From: Pseudomonas graminis
Lineage (GTDB): Bacteria; Pseudomonadota; Gammaproteobacteria; Pseudomonadales; Pseudomonadaceae
Direction: 5' to 3'
Assembly (NCBI RefSeq): GCF_002093745.1
Contig: NZ_MTSB01000013.1
Span: forward strand, 124,001-188,000
DNA: 64,000 nucleotides
Shown piece by piece: positions 56,240-64,000 of the stretch (position 1 is the first letter of the stretch; each line of letters begins with the position of its first letter). The notes under the pieces are model-generated. The model made no database searches. It worked only from the letters and a program-made list of their open reading frames with translations, and was not told the DNA's origin. The translations under genes and the position numbers were made by a program.

Positions 56240-57316
56240 TCAATGAAGGTGTTTGCGGCTCATCAATTGCGCCATGCGCGCCGTGTCAGGTCGCTCGACA
56301 ATGCCTTTTTCGGTCACGATGGCGTCGATCAGGTCTGCCGGCGTCACATCGAATACCGGATTGAAGGCCTCGACTTCGGCACCGACACGCTGACCGCCGA
56401 CCTCAAGCAGTTCGCGACCGTCGCGCTCTTCAATGATGATGTCATCGCCACTGGCCATTTCCATGTCGATGGTCGAACTCGGCGCCACCACCATGAAACG
56501 TACGCCGTGATGCATGGCGGCCACGGCGAGCTGATACGTGCCGATCTTGTTCGCCACGTCGCCATTGGCGGTGATGCGATCCGCGCCGACGATCACCCAG
56601 GTGATGCCTTTGGTGCGCATCAGGTGCGCGGCGGCGGAGTCTGCATTAAGGGTGACGGGAATGCCTTCATTGGCCAGCTCCCAGGCCGTGAGCCGCGAAC
56701 CCTGTAGCCAGGGCCGGGTTTCATCGGCGTAGACCCGCTCGATCATGCCTTCAAGGTGCGCAGCGCGGATCACGCCCAGCGCCGTGCCGAAGCCGCCTGT
56801 GGCCAGTGCCCCGGTATTGCAGTGGGTCAGCACGGTCTGAAGGTTGCCCTGATGCCTGCGAATCAGGTCAGCACCCAATTGCGCCATGGTCAGGTTGGCT
56901 TCGCGGTCGCTCAAATGAATGGCCACGGCCTCGGCCTCCAGCGCCACCAGAGGGTTGTCCCCGTCCTTGACCCGCATCAGCCGGTCCCGCATCCGGTTCA
57001 ATGCCCAGAACAGGTTGACCGCAGTCGGCCGCGAATCGGCCAGCAATTGCAGGTCTTCTTCCAGCGCCGGGTACCAGTCGCCACCTTCTTCAATACGCGC
57101 GCGGGCACCCAGTACAGCGCCATAGGCGGCACTGATACCGATAGCCGGCGCACCCCGCACCACCATCGTGCGGATCGCTTCGGCGACCCCGGCAGCGGTG
57201 GTGTAACGGTGCCAGACTTCCTCGAACGGCAGCACCCGCTGATCCAGCAGGTACAGAGCGTCGTCCCGCCAATCGATGGCCTTCACTTTCTCCGCAGCCA
57301 ACAGTCGATCGCGCAT
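56240..57316 (-). CDS. mtnA: S-methyl-5-thioribose-1-phosphate isomerase
   Basis: 358 residues of the eIF2B-like fold. [14 protein letters not shown], the catalytic Cys in [38 protein letters not shown] and the catalytic Asp in [21 protein letters not shown] are all present. It converts MTR-1-P to MTRu-1-P in methionine salvage. The ATG at 57316 has GGAG 6 nt upstream within the short preceding codons. It is divergent from mtaD, whose product feeds the same pathway region. Confidence 0.95.
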   Translation of the reverse strand: MRDRLLAAEKVKAIDWRDDALYLLDQRVLPFEEVWHRYTTAAGVAEAIRTMVVRGAPAIGISAAYGAVLGARARIEEGGDWYPALEEDLQLLADSRPTAVNLFWALNRMRDRLMRVKDGDNPLVALEAEAVAIHLSDREANLTMAQLGADLIRRHQGNLQTVLTHCNTGALATGGFGTALGVIRAAHLEGMIERVYADETRPWLQGSRLTAWELANEGIPVTLNADSAAAHLMRTKGITWVIVGADRITANGDVANKIGTYQLAVAAMHHGVRFMVVAPSSTIDMEMASGDDIIIEERDGRELLEVGGQRVGAEVEAFNPVFDVTPADLIDAIVTEKGIVERPDTARMAQLMSRKHLH

Positions 57317-57436
57317 CGCCAACTCCATCTTGAACATCCGAAACCCAGCATCAAAAGCTGCTGATTATAGCGAGCCGTCTGCGAAGACGCTCGGGTATAC
57401 TTCGTCATCAACGTAATAAGCTCTGGAAACCTTCTC

Positions 57437-58768
57437 ATGCCGAACGCCACGCCACCGCTCGACCTGTTGCTCCTGCCCACCTGGCTGGTGCCGGTCGAGC
57501 CCGCAGGCGTGGTACTCAAGGACCACGGCATCGGCATTCGCGACGGCTGCATCGCCTACATCGGCCCGCGGGCCGAGGCATTGCGCCACGAAGCCTTGCA
57601 GGTGCAAGAGCTGCCCGGCATGTTGCTCAGCCCCGGCCTGATCAACGCCCACGGCCACGCCGCAATGACGCTGTTTCGCGGGCTGGCCGACGATCTGCCG
57701 CTGATGACCTGGCTGCAGGGTCACATCTGGCCCGCCGAAGGCAAATGGGTCGATGCCGACTTCGTGCGCGACGGCACCGATCTGGCCATCGCCGAGCAGC
57801 TCAAGGGCGGCATTACCTGTTTCTCCGACATGTATTTCTACCCGAAGGTCGCCGCGGACCGCGTCCACCTCAGCGGCATGCGCGCGCAAATCACCGTACC
57901 TGTGCTGGACTTTCCGATTCCGGGCGCCCGAACCGCCGATGAAGCGCTGCATAACGGTATCGAACTGTTCAACGACCTGGCCCATCATCCGCGTATCAAG
58001 ATTGCCTTCGGCCCCCATGCCCCCTACACCGTAGGCGATGAAAACCTGGAAAAGATCCGGGTCATCGCCGACGAACTGGACGCCATGATCCAGATGCATG
58101 TCCACGAAACGGCCTTTGAGGTCGAACAAGCCGTCGAGCAGCATCAGGAACGCCCCCTCGCCCGGCTCAATCGCCTGGGCATGCTTGGCCCGCGCTTTCA
58201 GGCCGTACACATGACGCAGATCAGCGATGACGACCTGGAACTGCTGGTGGAAAGCAACTCCAGCGTCATTCATTGCCCCGAATCCAACCTCAAGCTGGCC
58301 AGCGGCTTCTGCCCGGTGGAACGACTCTGGCAGGCCGGTGTGAACGTTGCAGTGGGCACCGATGGCGCGGCCAGCAACAACGACCTGGATCTGCTCGGCG
58401 AAACCCGTACGGCGGCGCTGCTGGCCAAAGCGGTCGCCGGGTCGGCCACCGCACTGGATGCCCACAGGGCCTTGCGCATGGCCACCCTGAACGGCGCCCG
58501 CGCGCTGGGCTTGCAGGACGAGACCGGCTCGCTGGAACTCGGCAAGGCGGCGGACATGGTCGCCTTCGACTTGTCCAGGCTGGCCCAGCAACCGATCTAT
58601 GACCCGGTGTCACAGCTTATATATGCCACTGGCCGCGATTGCGTGAGCCATGTCTGGGTGGCGGGCAAACCATTGCTCGACAACGGCCGCCTGACCCGAA
58701 TGGACGAGCACGCGCTGCGCGATACCGCCATTGCTTGGGGTCAGCGTATTTCCGGTAAGGCCGAATAA
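57437..58768 (+). CDS. mtaD: 5'-methylthioadenosine/S-adenosylhomocysteine deaminase (amidohydrolase)
   Basis: 443 residues of the TRZ/ATZ amidohydrolase family. Zinc ligands lie in [26 protein letters not shown] and [25 protein letters not shown] and [11 protein letters not shown] are also conserved. P. aeruginosa uses an MTA deaminase to make methylthioinosine, bypassing MtnN, which is the likely role here given the mtnA neighbour. Confidence 0.9.
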   Translation: MPNATPPLDLLLLPTWLVPVEPAGVVLKDHGIGIRDGCIAYIGPRAEALRHEALQVQELPGMLLSPGLINAHGHAAMTLFRGLADDLPLMTWLQGHIWPAEGKWVDADFVRDGTDLAIAEQLKGGITCFSDMYFYPKVAADRVHLSGMRAQITVPVLDFPIPGARTADEALHNGIELFNDLAHHPRIKIAFGPHAPYTVGDENLEKIRVIADELDAMIQMHVHETAFEVEQAVEQHQERPLARLNRLGMLGPRFQAVHMTQISDDDLELLVESNSSVIHCPESNLKLASGFCPVERLWQAGVNVAVGTDGAASNNDLDLLGETRTAALLAKAVAGSATALDAHRALRMATLNGARALGLQDETGSLELGKAADMVAFDLSRLAQQPIYDPVSQLIYATGRDCVSHVWVAGKPLLDNGRLTRMDEHALRDTAIAWGQRISGKAE

Positions 58769-58852
58769 TTCAATCCGGACCGAACACATGCCGGTCTGGT
58801 TTATCTATAACCAGACTGATGAAAACGAATATTGAGTTCAAGAGGGACATCC

Positions 58853-59551
58853 ATGAGCAACGTCGACCGTGCAGAAATCGCCAAATTCGAGGCCCTTGCC
58901 CATCGCTGGTGGGACCGCGAAAGCGAATTCAAGCCGCTGCATGACATCAACCCGTTGCGCGTCAACTGGATTGACGAGCGTGCCAGCCTGGCGGGCAAGA
59001 AGGTGCTGGACGTCGGTTGCGGCGGCGGCATTCTGAGCGAGGCGATGGCGCTGCGCGGGGCTACGGTCACCGGCATCGACATGGGCGAAGCGCCCCTGGC
59101 TGTGGCGCAGTTGCACCAACTGGAGTCAGGCGTCAGCGTCGAGTATCGACAGATCACCGCCGAAGACATGGCCGAAGAAATGCCCGAGCAGTTCGATGTC
59201 GTGACCTGCCTTGAAATGCTTGAGCACGTGCCGGACCCTTCCTCGGTCATTCGTGCCTGCTACCGCATGGTCAAGCCGGGTGGTCAGGTGTTTTTCTCGA
59301 CCATCAACCGCAACCCGAAAGCCTACCTGTTCGCCGTGATCGGTGCCGAATACATTCTCGGCCTGCTGCCGCGCGGCACCCACGACTTCAAGAAATTCAT
59401 CCGCCCTTCCGAGCTGGGCGCCTGGAGCCGTGACGCAGGTCTGCAGGTCAAGGACATCATCGGCCTGACCTACAACCCGCTGACCAAGCATTACAAACTG
59501 GCCTCCGATGTCGACGTCAACTACATGATCCACACCCTGCGGGAGGCATAA
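58853..59551 (+). CDS. ubiG: Ubiquinone biosynthesis O-methyltransferase UbiG
   Basis: 232 residues. [24 protein letters not shown] is the UbiG N-terminal signature; the SAM motif is [16 protein letters not shown], followed by EMLEHVPDP and the membrane-association segment [21 protein letters not shown]. It carries out both O-methylations of ubiquinone synthesis. The ATG at 58853 follows GAGGGAC. A hairpin (58794-58816) lies just upstream. mupP follows after 3 nt. Confidence 0.95.
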   Translation: MSNVDRAEIAKFEALAHRWWDRESEFKPLHDINPLRVNWIDERASLAGKKVLDVGCGGGILSEAMALRGATVTGIDMGEAPLAVAQLHQLESGVSVEYRQITAEDMAEEMPEQFDVVTCLEMLEHVPDPSSVIRACYRMVKPGGQVFFSTINRNPKAYLFAVIGAEYILGLLPRGTHDFKKFIRPSELGAWSRDAGLQVKDIIGLTYNPLTKHYKLASDVDVNYMIHTLREA

Positions 59552-59554
59552 AAC

Positions 59555-60226
59555 ATGCGCTTGAGAGCAGTTTTGTTCGACATGGATGGCACCCTGCTCG
59601 ACACCGCGCCGGATTTCATCGCCATTGCCCAGGCGATGCTGGCAGACCGCGACCTGCCTGCCGTGCCGGACAAACTGATCCGCGATGAAATCTCGGGCGG
59701 CGCCAGAGCGATGGTCGCAGCGGCCTTCGCCCTGTCGCCCGACGCCCCGCCATTCGAAGCGTTGCGCGTGGAGTTTCTGGAGCGTTATCAGCGCGACTGC
59801 GCGACCCACAGCAAGCTGTTCGACGGCATGGACGAGTTACTGGCCGACATCGAGAAAGCCGGCCTGATCTGGGGCGTGGTGACCAACAAGCCGGTTCGCT
59901 TCGCAGAACCGATCATGCAACAGCTCGGACTGGCCGAACGCTCGGCCGTGCTGATCTGCCCGGACCACGTCACGCACAGCAAGCCGCACCCGGAACCGAT
60001 GATTCTGGCCTGCAAGATGCTGGACCTGGACCCGGCCAGCGTCCTGTTCGTGGGTGACGACCTGCGCGATATCGAGTCCGGACGGGACGCAGGCACCAAA
60101 ACCGCCGCCGTTCGCTACGGCTACATCCACCCCGACGACAACCCCGATCACTGGGGCGCCGACGTTGTGGTCGATCACCCGCTGGAGTTGCGCAAGGTGC
60201 TGGACAGCGCCTTGTGCAGTTGCTGA
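59555..60226 (+). CDS. mupP: HAD phosphatase MupP (N-acetylmuramate 6-phosphate phosphatase)
   Basis: 223 residues of HAD superfamily: motif [16 protein letters not shown], motif II VVTNKP, motif III lysine in HSKPHPEPM, motif [20 protein letters not shown]. Older annotations call it phosphoglycolate phosphatase, but the gene in this ubiG-mupP-yciK order in Pseudomonas is MupP, part of the cell-wall recycling route that bypasses MurA and lowers fosfomycin sensitivity. Assignment rests on synteny. Confidence 0.9.
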   Translation: MRLRAVLFDMDGTLLDTAPDFIAIAQAMLADRDLPAVPDKLIRDEISGGARAMVAAAFALSPDAPPFEALRVEFLERYQRDCATHSKLFDGMDELLADIEKAGLIWGVVTNKPVRFAEPIMQQLGLAERSAVLICPDHVTHSKPHPEPMILACKMLDLDPASVLFVGDDLRDIESGRDAGTKTAAVRYGYIHPDDNPDHWGADVVVDHPLELRKVLDSALCSC

Positions 60227-60253
60227 CCCCACCACCGCTGAAAGAGGCCCTTC

Positions 60254-60994
60254 ATGTTTGATTATTCCGCTCGCCCGGATCTGCTCAAAGGCCGGATCGT
60301 CCTGGTTACCGGCGCCGGTCGCGGCATTGGCGCGGCGGCTGCCAGAAGCTACGCCGCTCATGGGGCGACTGTCCTGCTGCTGGGCAGGACCGAAACCAGC
60401 CTTTCCGAGGTGTACGACCAGATCGAAGCGGCGGGCCAGCCAAAACCGGTGGTCATACCGTTCGATCTGGAAATCGCCGGCCCCCGTCATTATCAGGAGC
60501 TGGCGAACATGATCGAGAACGAGTTCGGTCGTCTCGACGGCCTGCTGCACAACGCATCGATCATCGGTCCTCGTACACCGCTTGAGCAGCTGTCCGGCAA
60601 AGACTTCATGCAGGTCATGCACGTCAACGTCAACGCCACCTTCATGCTGACCCATGCAATGCTGCCGCTGCTCAAACGCTCGGAAGACGCCTCGGTGGCC
60701 TTCACCTCCAGCAGCGTCGGTCGCAAGGGGCGCGCGCAATGGGGCGCCTACGGTGTATCGAAATTCGCCACCGAAGGCCTGATGCAAACCCTGGCAGATG
60801 AACTTGAAGGTGTGACGGCCGTGCGCGCCAACAGCATCAACCCCGGCGCCACGCGCACCGGCATGCGCGCCCAGGCGTACCCCGCCGAAAACCCTCTGGA
60901 CAACCCCACGCCCGAGGACATCATGCCGGTCTACCTGTATCTCATGGGGGCTGACAGCAAGGGCATCAATGGCCAGGCACTGAACGCCCAATGA
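60254..60994 (+). CDS. YciK-like short-chain dehydrogenase
   Basis: 246 residues of classical SDR: cofactor motif VLVTGAGRGIGAAAARSYAAHGA, LLHNASIIGPRTPLEQL, catalytic Ser-Tyr-Lys in AFTSSSVGRKGRAQWGAYGVSKFATEG, and NSINPGATRTGMRA. E. coli YciK has no firm substrate. It is third in the ubiG-mupP-yciK transcription unit (27-nt gap). A hairpin at 61016-61035 follows. Confidence 0.88.
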   Translation: MFDYSARPDLLKGRIVLVTGAGRGIGAAAARSYAAHGATVLLLGRTETSLSEVYDQIEAAGQPKPVVIPFDLEIAGPRHYQELANMIENEFGRLDGLLHNASIIGPRTPLEQLSGKDFMQVMHVNVNATFMLTHAMLPLLKRSEDASVAFTSSSVGRKGRAQWGAYGVSKFATEGLMQTLADELEGVTAVRANSINPGATRTGMRAQAYPAENPLDNPTPEDIMPVYLYLMGADSKGINGQALNAQ

Positions 60995-61015
60995 GCTGAA
61001 ACCTTCCGGTGCTTT

Positions 61016-61035
61016 CGTGACAGAAAACTGTCACG
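61016..61035 (+). terminator. Stem-loop after the yciK-like gene
   Basis: CGTGACAG-AAAA-CTGTCACG, a perfect 8-bp stem 21 nt after the stop codon. The T-run (GTTTTCGG) starts only 6 nt later, so termination strength is uncertain. Confidence 0.5.
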
Positions 61036-61208
61036 AGCATCGTTTTCGGCCCCTCTTAAAGCCAAGTATTTGCCGAAAATTCATCACTGTCAGAGAGCTG
61101 ACGTCAGCTAAACCACTGATTTTAATATGTCTGGTCAAAAATGAACCGAATGGCAACACGTCCCCTCTAACCCAGCCAAGCCAGCAATATGTGCTGAGGA
61201 GCGAAGAG

Positions 61209-62135
61209 ATGAATTTTCCTACCCAGACCCATGCAATCGATTTCGATACGGCTGAATTGCAACGCCTTGGCTTTCGAAATCGACCCGACGCTGTACTTCC
61301 ACCCCCGTCACTGCCCGAGCTGGTTTATCAGCTTGGGCGTCAACTGCAGACCAGCCTGGAAGCAGAGCGGATACTGACCCTGTTCTTTCAGGGCGTGCAG
61401 CGGTTCCTGCCATTGAGCGGTCTGATTTATCGGCACGTCGAGAGTGACTTGCACCTGCGACTGGGCGAAATGTCATCCAACAGCGCCAGTTTCCACCTGC
61501 GCCACGAAGGCACATTCATCGGCGAGCTGGAGTTTCAATGCGCCCGGCCTTTCGACACCCGGCAGCTGAGCGACCTTGAATCCTTGCTGGTCTGCCTGCT
61601 GTACCCGCTGCTCAATGCATTGCTGTACCGCATCGCCACTCAAAGCGCACTTCGCGACTCGTTGACCAATACCGGCAACCGTATCGCGATGGATCAGAGT
61701 CTGGCCCGGGAAATAGAAGTCTCGCGGCGCCACAAACAGCCGCTTTCGCTGCTCATGCTGGACATCGATCACTTCAAGAAAGTGAATGATGAATACGGGC
61801 ATTACACTGGCGATGACGTGCTGAAAACCGTCGCACAGAGCCTGAAAGTGCAATTGCGCAATATTGACCGGGTGTTCCGCTACGGCGGGGAAGAGTTCGT
61901 CGTGATTCTTTCGAATACCGGCGCCGATGCCGCTGAGCTGATCGGCGAGCGCTTGCGTCAAGCGGTACGGAATCTTGAGTTCCAGGAACTCGATCCAACG
62001 CTGACCATGACCGTCAGCCTGGGCTGTTCGACGCTGCTGTCGACAGAAACCGCCGACAGCCTGCTGCGCCGGGCTGACAATGCGCTATACGTCGCAAAGC
62101 GCCAAGGCCGTAATCGCCTCGCCATGGCCAGCTAG
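61209..62135 (+). CDS. Diguanylate cyclase with GGDEF domain
   Basis: 308 residues. The N-terminal 120 residues form a GAF-like sensor domain without membrane helices; the C-terminal GGDEF domain has DSLTNTGNRIAMDQ, LMLDIDHFKKVNDEYGH, the active site RYGGEEFVVIL, and ADNALYVAKRQGRN. An I-site RxxD (RNID) lies five residues before the active site, so product inhibition by c-di-GMP is expected. The ATG at 61209 follows GAGGAGCGAAGAG; the open frame before it (from 61017) is not domain-like. Confidence 0.9.
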   Translation: MNFPTQTHAIDFDTAELQRLGFRNRPDAVLPPPSLPELVYQLGRQLQTSLEAERILTLFFQGVQRFLPLSGLIYRHVESDLHLRLGEMSSNSASFHLRHEGTFIGELEFQCARPFDTRQLSDLESLLVCLLYPLLNALLYRIATQSALRDSLTNTGNRIAMDQSLAREIEVSRRHKQPLSLLMLDIDHFKKVNDEYGHYTGDDVLKTVAQSLKVQLRNIDRVFRYGGEEFVVILSNTGADAAELIGERLRQAVRNLEFQELDPTLTMTVSLGCSTLLSTETADSLLRRADNALYVAKRQGRNRLAMAS

Positions 62136-62156
62136 CTGCCCGACTCCCCTGCCTTC

Positions 62157-62942
62157 CTAAGCTTCCAGTGCCGCAACCCGCTCGCGCGGAGCCTTGGCCT
62201 TGTCGAGCTGCATGCAGCGCTCCAGGAAAAGGTACATGTAGTCATAGCTTTTGGTAACGGCCTGACGCAGCTCAGCCTGCAACTGTAGGCTCGGCTTGTT
62301 ACCCACCAGCGTACAAATGATCTCCAGCGCCTCCCAAGGGTGCGCATCATCGTACTGTGCGTGCATTTTGAGCCACTTCATGGCTTTCTTGCGGGTCTCT
62401 TCAGGGAACGCTTCAGCGTACGCACCGGACGAACAGACCACCGCCGACCACTCTCCTGTTGCGCCTTCGATGGCATAGTTGGTAGCCGCCATCGCCACCG
62501 CCAGCGAATCCGAAGAACTGGTCTGCCAGCACCAGTGGCTCAGGGCGTGCAACTCGGGGGCTACCCGCTGATCATGAAGATCTTCAAGCGCGACGCCATG
62601 AGCGGCACACCAGTTCACCCAGTAATCGGCGTGGTTGAGTTCGACGCGAATATTGCGCATGAGCCAACGGCGCGCCATGTCTTCGCCAGGATGACGGCCA
62701 AAGCGGGTCTTGGTCAGGTTTTTGGCCATGTACACCGCGAACTGCTCAACGACGGGCCAGCCACCGATCAGATAATGGCGCATGATCTGCGGGCTAAGCC
62801 TGGCATCACGCATCTGCTGATACAACTCGTGTTCGACGACCCGCGCTTTTGCAGCGCTGCAATCCTTGATCAACTGTTGCGCCCAGGCCGGGTAGCTGCT
62901 GGCTTCCATGAGCGGACCGGTTCTCTCGAAAGTGTCGATCAC
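62157..62942 (-). CDS. TenA/PqqC-fold protein, possible heme-oxygenase-like diiron enzyme
   Basis: 261 residues, all-helical. VEHELYQQMRDARLSPQIMRHYLIGGWPVVEQFAVYMAKNL begins a TenA-like bundle; VELNHADYWVNW (an ExxH) and HAQYDDAHPWEALEI (a DxxH) are spaced as in heme-oxygenase-like diiron oxygenases such as CADD. The canonical thiaminase Cys site is not apparent, so it is probably not a thiaminase. The substrate is unknown. The GTG start at 62942 has GGAG 7 nt upstream. Confidence 0.75.
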   Translation of the reverse strand: MIDTFERTGPLMEASSYPAWAQQLIKDCSAAKARVVEHELYQQMRDARLSPQIMRHYLIGGWPVVEQFAVYMAKNLTKTRFGRHPGEDMARRWLMRNIRVELNHADYWVNWCAAHGVALEDLHDQRVAPELHALSHWCWQTSSSDSLAVAMAATNYAIEGATGEWSAVVCSSGAYAEAFPEETRKKAMKWLKMHAQYDDAHPWEALEIICTLVGNKPSLQLQAELRQAVTKSYDYMYLFLERCMQLDKAKAPRERVAALEA

Positions 62943-62971
62943 TGGGTATCTCCTTATAAGGTTTCGACTGA

Positions 62972-64000
62972 TTACCGTAGCGTTCCTGGCGCGCCGAACA
63001 TCAGGGGGTCAGGCCGTACGGGCTGAATGTACAGACTCTCACAAGTGAACAATTCAGGACGAGAAATCAGATAGCCTTGTGCAAAATCCACGCCCATTTC
63101 CTGCAGTGCAGACTCAATCTGCGGCGTCTCGACGAACTCGGCGATGGTGCGCTTGCCCATCACATGGCCGATGTTATTGATGACTTCGACCATGGCCTTG
63201 TTGATCGGATTGTCGAGCATGTCCTTTACAAAACTGCCATCAATTTTCAAAAAGTCTACCGGCAAATGCTTCAGGTACGCAAAAGACGACATACCGGAAC
63301 AGAAGTCATCGAGGGAAAACCGGCACCCCAGCGCCTTCAATTCGTTGATGAACCTGATGGCACTTTCCAGATCGGCAATAGCGCTGGTTTCAGTGATCTC
63401 GAAGCAGATCATCTCAGGCGCCACATCGAAAGCCGTGAACTGCTGCTTCAGGTACTCGAGAAACGTGTCGTCTCCGATACTGGAACCCGACAAATTTATA
63501 GCACATAGCGCCTGAGGCGTTTGATGCCTGTCATCACTCTGGCATTGCGCGATGACTTTGAACACGTTCTGCACCACCCAGCGATCCAGCGTGGTCATCA
63601 GCCCGTACCGCTCGGCGGCCGGAATGAAATTGTCCGGGACCACCATGCGCCCGGACTCGTCTCGCAGGCGCAGGAGGATCTCGATGTGCCGCACCTCGTT
63701 ACCCTCCCCGTTCATCGCGGCGATTTCCTGCGCATAAAGACAGAACCGGTTTTCATCCATCGCCATGTGCAATCGCTGAATCCAGGCCATCTCACCGAAA
63801 CGCACCGACAAGGTCAGGTCGTCGGCACTGTAGACCTGAACCCGGTTGCGGCCCTTTTCCTTGGCCATGTAACAGGCCATATCGGCGGAAGACAGTGACG
63901 CTTCCAGCGTCGCAGGCGCATCACCCAGAAGCACCAGACCAATACTGACGGTGGTCATGAATGGCCGGCCTTTCCACATGAAATGCAGGCTCTGCACGAT
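62972..64000 (-). CDS. GGDEF-EAL domain protein (N-terminal part beyond window)
   Basis: The visible C-terminal 342 residues begin with the end of a GGDEF domain (TVSIGLVLLGD, ADMACYMAKEKGRNRVQVY). A complete EAL domain follows: EILLRL in place of EALLR, INLSGSSI, CFEITETSAI, FSLDDFCSGMSSFAYLKHLPVDFLKIDG, IAEFVET and DFAQGYLISRP. The metal and catalytic residues (Glu, Asn, Glu, Asp-Asp, Lys, Glu, Gln) are all present, so c-di-GMP phosphodiesterase activity is plausible. The frame runs off the right edge, so whether a sensor or active GGDEF precedes cannot be told. Confidence 0.88.
   Translation of the reverse strand: MVQSLHFMWKGRPFMTTVSIGLVLLGDAPATLEASLSSADMACYMAKEKGRNRVQVYSADDLTLSVRFGEMAWIQRLHMAMDENRFCLYAQEIAAMNGEGNEVRHIEILLRLRDESGRMVVPDNFIPAAERYGLMTTLDRWVVQNVFKVIAQCQSDDRHQTPQALCAINLSGSSIGDDTFLEYLKQQFTAFDVAPEMICFEITETSAIADLESAIRFINELKALGCRFSLDDFCSGMSSFAYLKHLPVDFLKIDGSFVKDMLDNPINKAMVEVINNIGHVMGKRTIAEFVETPQIESALQEMGVDFAQGYLISRPELFTCESLYIQPVRPDPLMFGAPGTLR

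Overview
The window is chromosomal DNA from a fluorescent pseudomonad, most probably the Pseudomonas syringae group. The basis is gene content and gene order recalled from Pseudomonas, not a database search. The order gyrA-serC-pheA-tyrA/aroA-cmk-rpsA-ihfB-lapA-(O-antigen locus)-wbpM, the sagS/gpx/msrB/alaA/htpX block, an arginine-type EF-P beside earP, and mtnA/mtaD/ubiG/mupP/yciK are all Pseudomonas arrangements. At least four palindromic REP-type units whose spurious translations resemble the P. syringae DUF1534 family point to the syringae group. I see no prophage, insertion sequence, CRISPR array or integron; nearly everything is core chromosome.

Layout. 1-6.9 kb: a Cpx-like envelope-stress two-component system (left end cut), a nitroreductase, the TrkH potassium channel subunit, a DUF962 protein, an LpxH-like phosphoesterase and a SelW-like redox protein. 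7.1-14 kb: a sulfur-scavenging island with a flavin sulfonate-type monooxygenase, a LysR regulator, a Gln-type thiol (3-mercaptopropionate) dioxygenase overlapping a four-domain rhodanese, a sulfonate-type periplasmic binding protein and an acyl-CoA-dehydrogenase-like flavoprotein. 14-16.4 kb: a LysR/pirin divergent pair and a tandemly duplicated tRNA-Glu/tRNA-Gly operon. 16.6-28.8 kb: free-methionine-sulfoxide reductase, a DUF815 ATPase, the hybrid kinase SagS, glutathione peroxidase, MsrB, AlaA, HtpX, a DOPA-type extradiol dioxygenase, the DeaD helicase and a spermidine-synthase-like protein. 28.9-39.5 kb: type II DAHP synthase, LysR, TSUP exporter, ohrR/ohr, efp/earP, small unknown genes, an amino-acid permease, TetR and ComEA.

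39.6-57.3 kb, almost all on the minus strand: a stripped-down O-antigen locus (epimerase-wbpL-wbpM), a metallo-beta-lactamase/beta-CASP protein, lapA, ihfB, rpsA, cmk, a tyrA-aroA fusion, pheA, serC, gyrA and mtnA. 57.4-64 kb: mtaD, ubiG, mupP, yciK, a diguanylate cyclase, a TenA/heme-oxygenase-fold protein and the C-terminal part of a GGDEF-EAL protein cut by the right end.

Most notable observations: (i) the EPSP-synthase half of the TyrA-AroA fusion carries an in-frame internal deletion of roughly 200 residues and has lost key catalytic residues, and the hisC2 gene that I expect between pheA and tyrA is absent; (ii) the beta-CASP nuclease has Arg where the second His of HxHxDH should be; (iii) the rhodanese alternates cysteine-less and cysteine-bearing domains; (iv) the sulfur island has a binding protein without an ABC permease or ATPase; (v) a large hairpin and an exact 14-bp repeat flank earP. 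Nothing here looks like a wholly new defence or mobile system.
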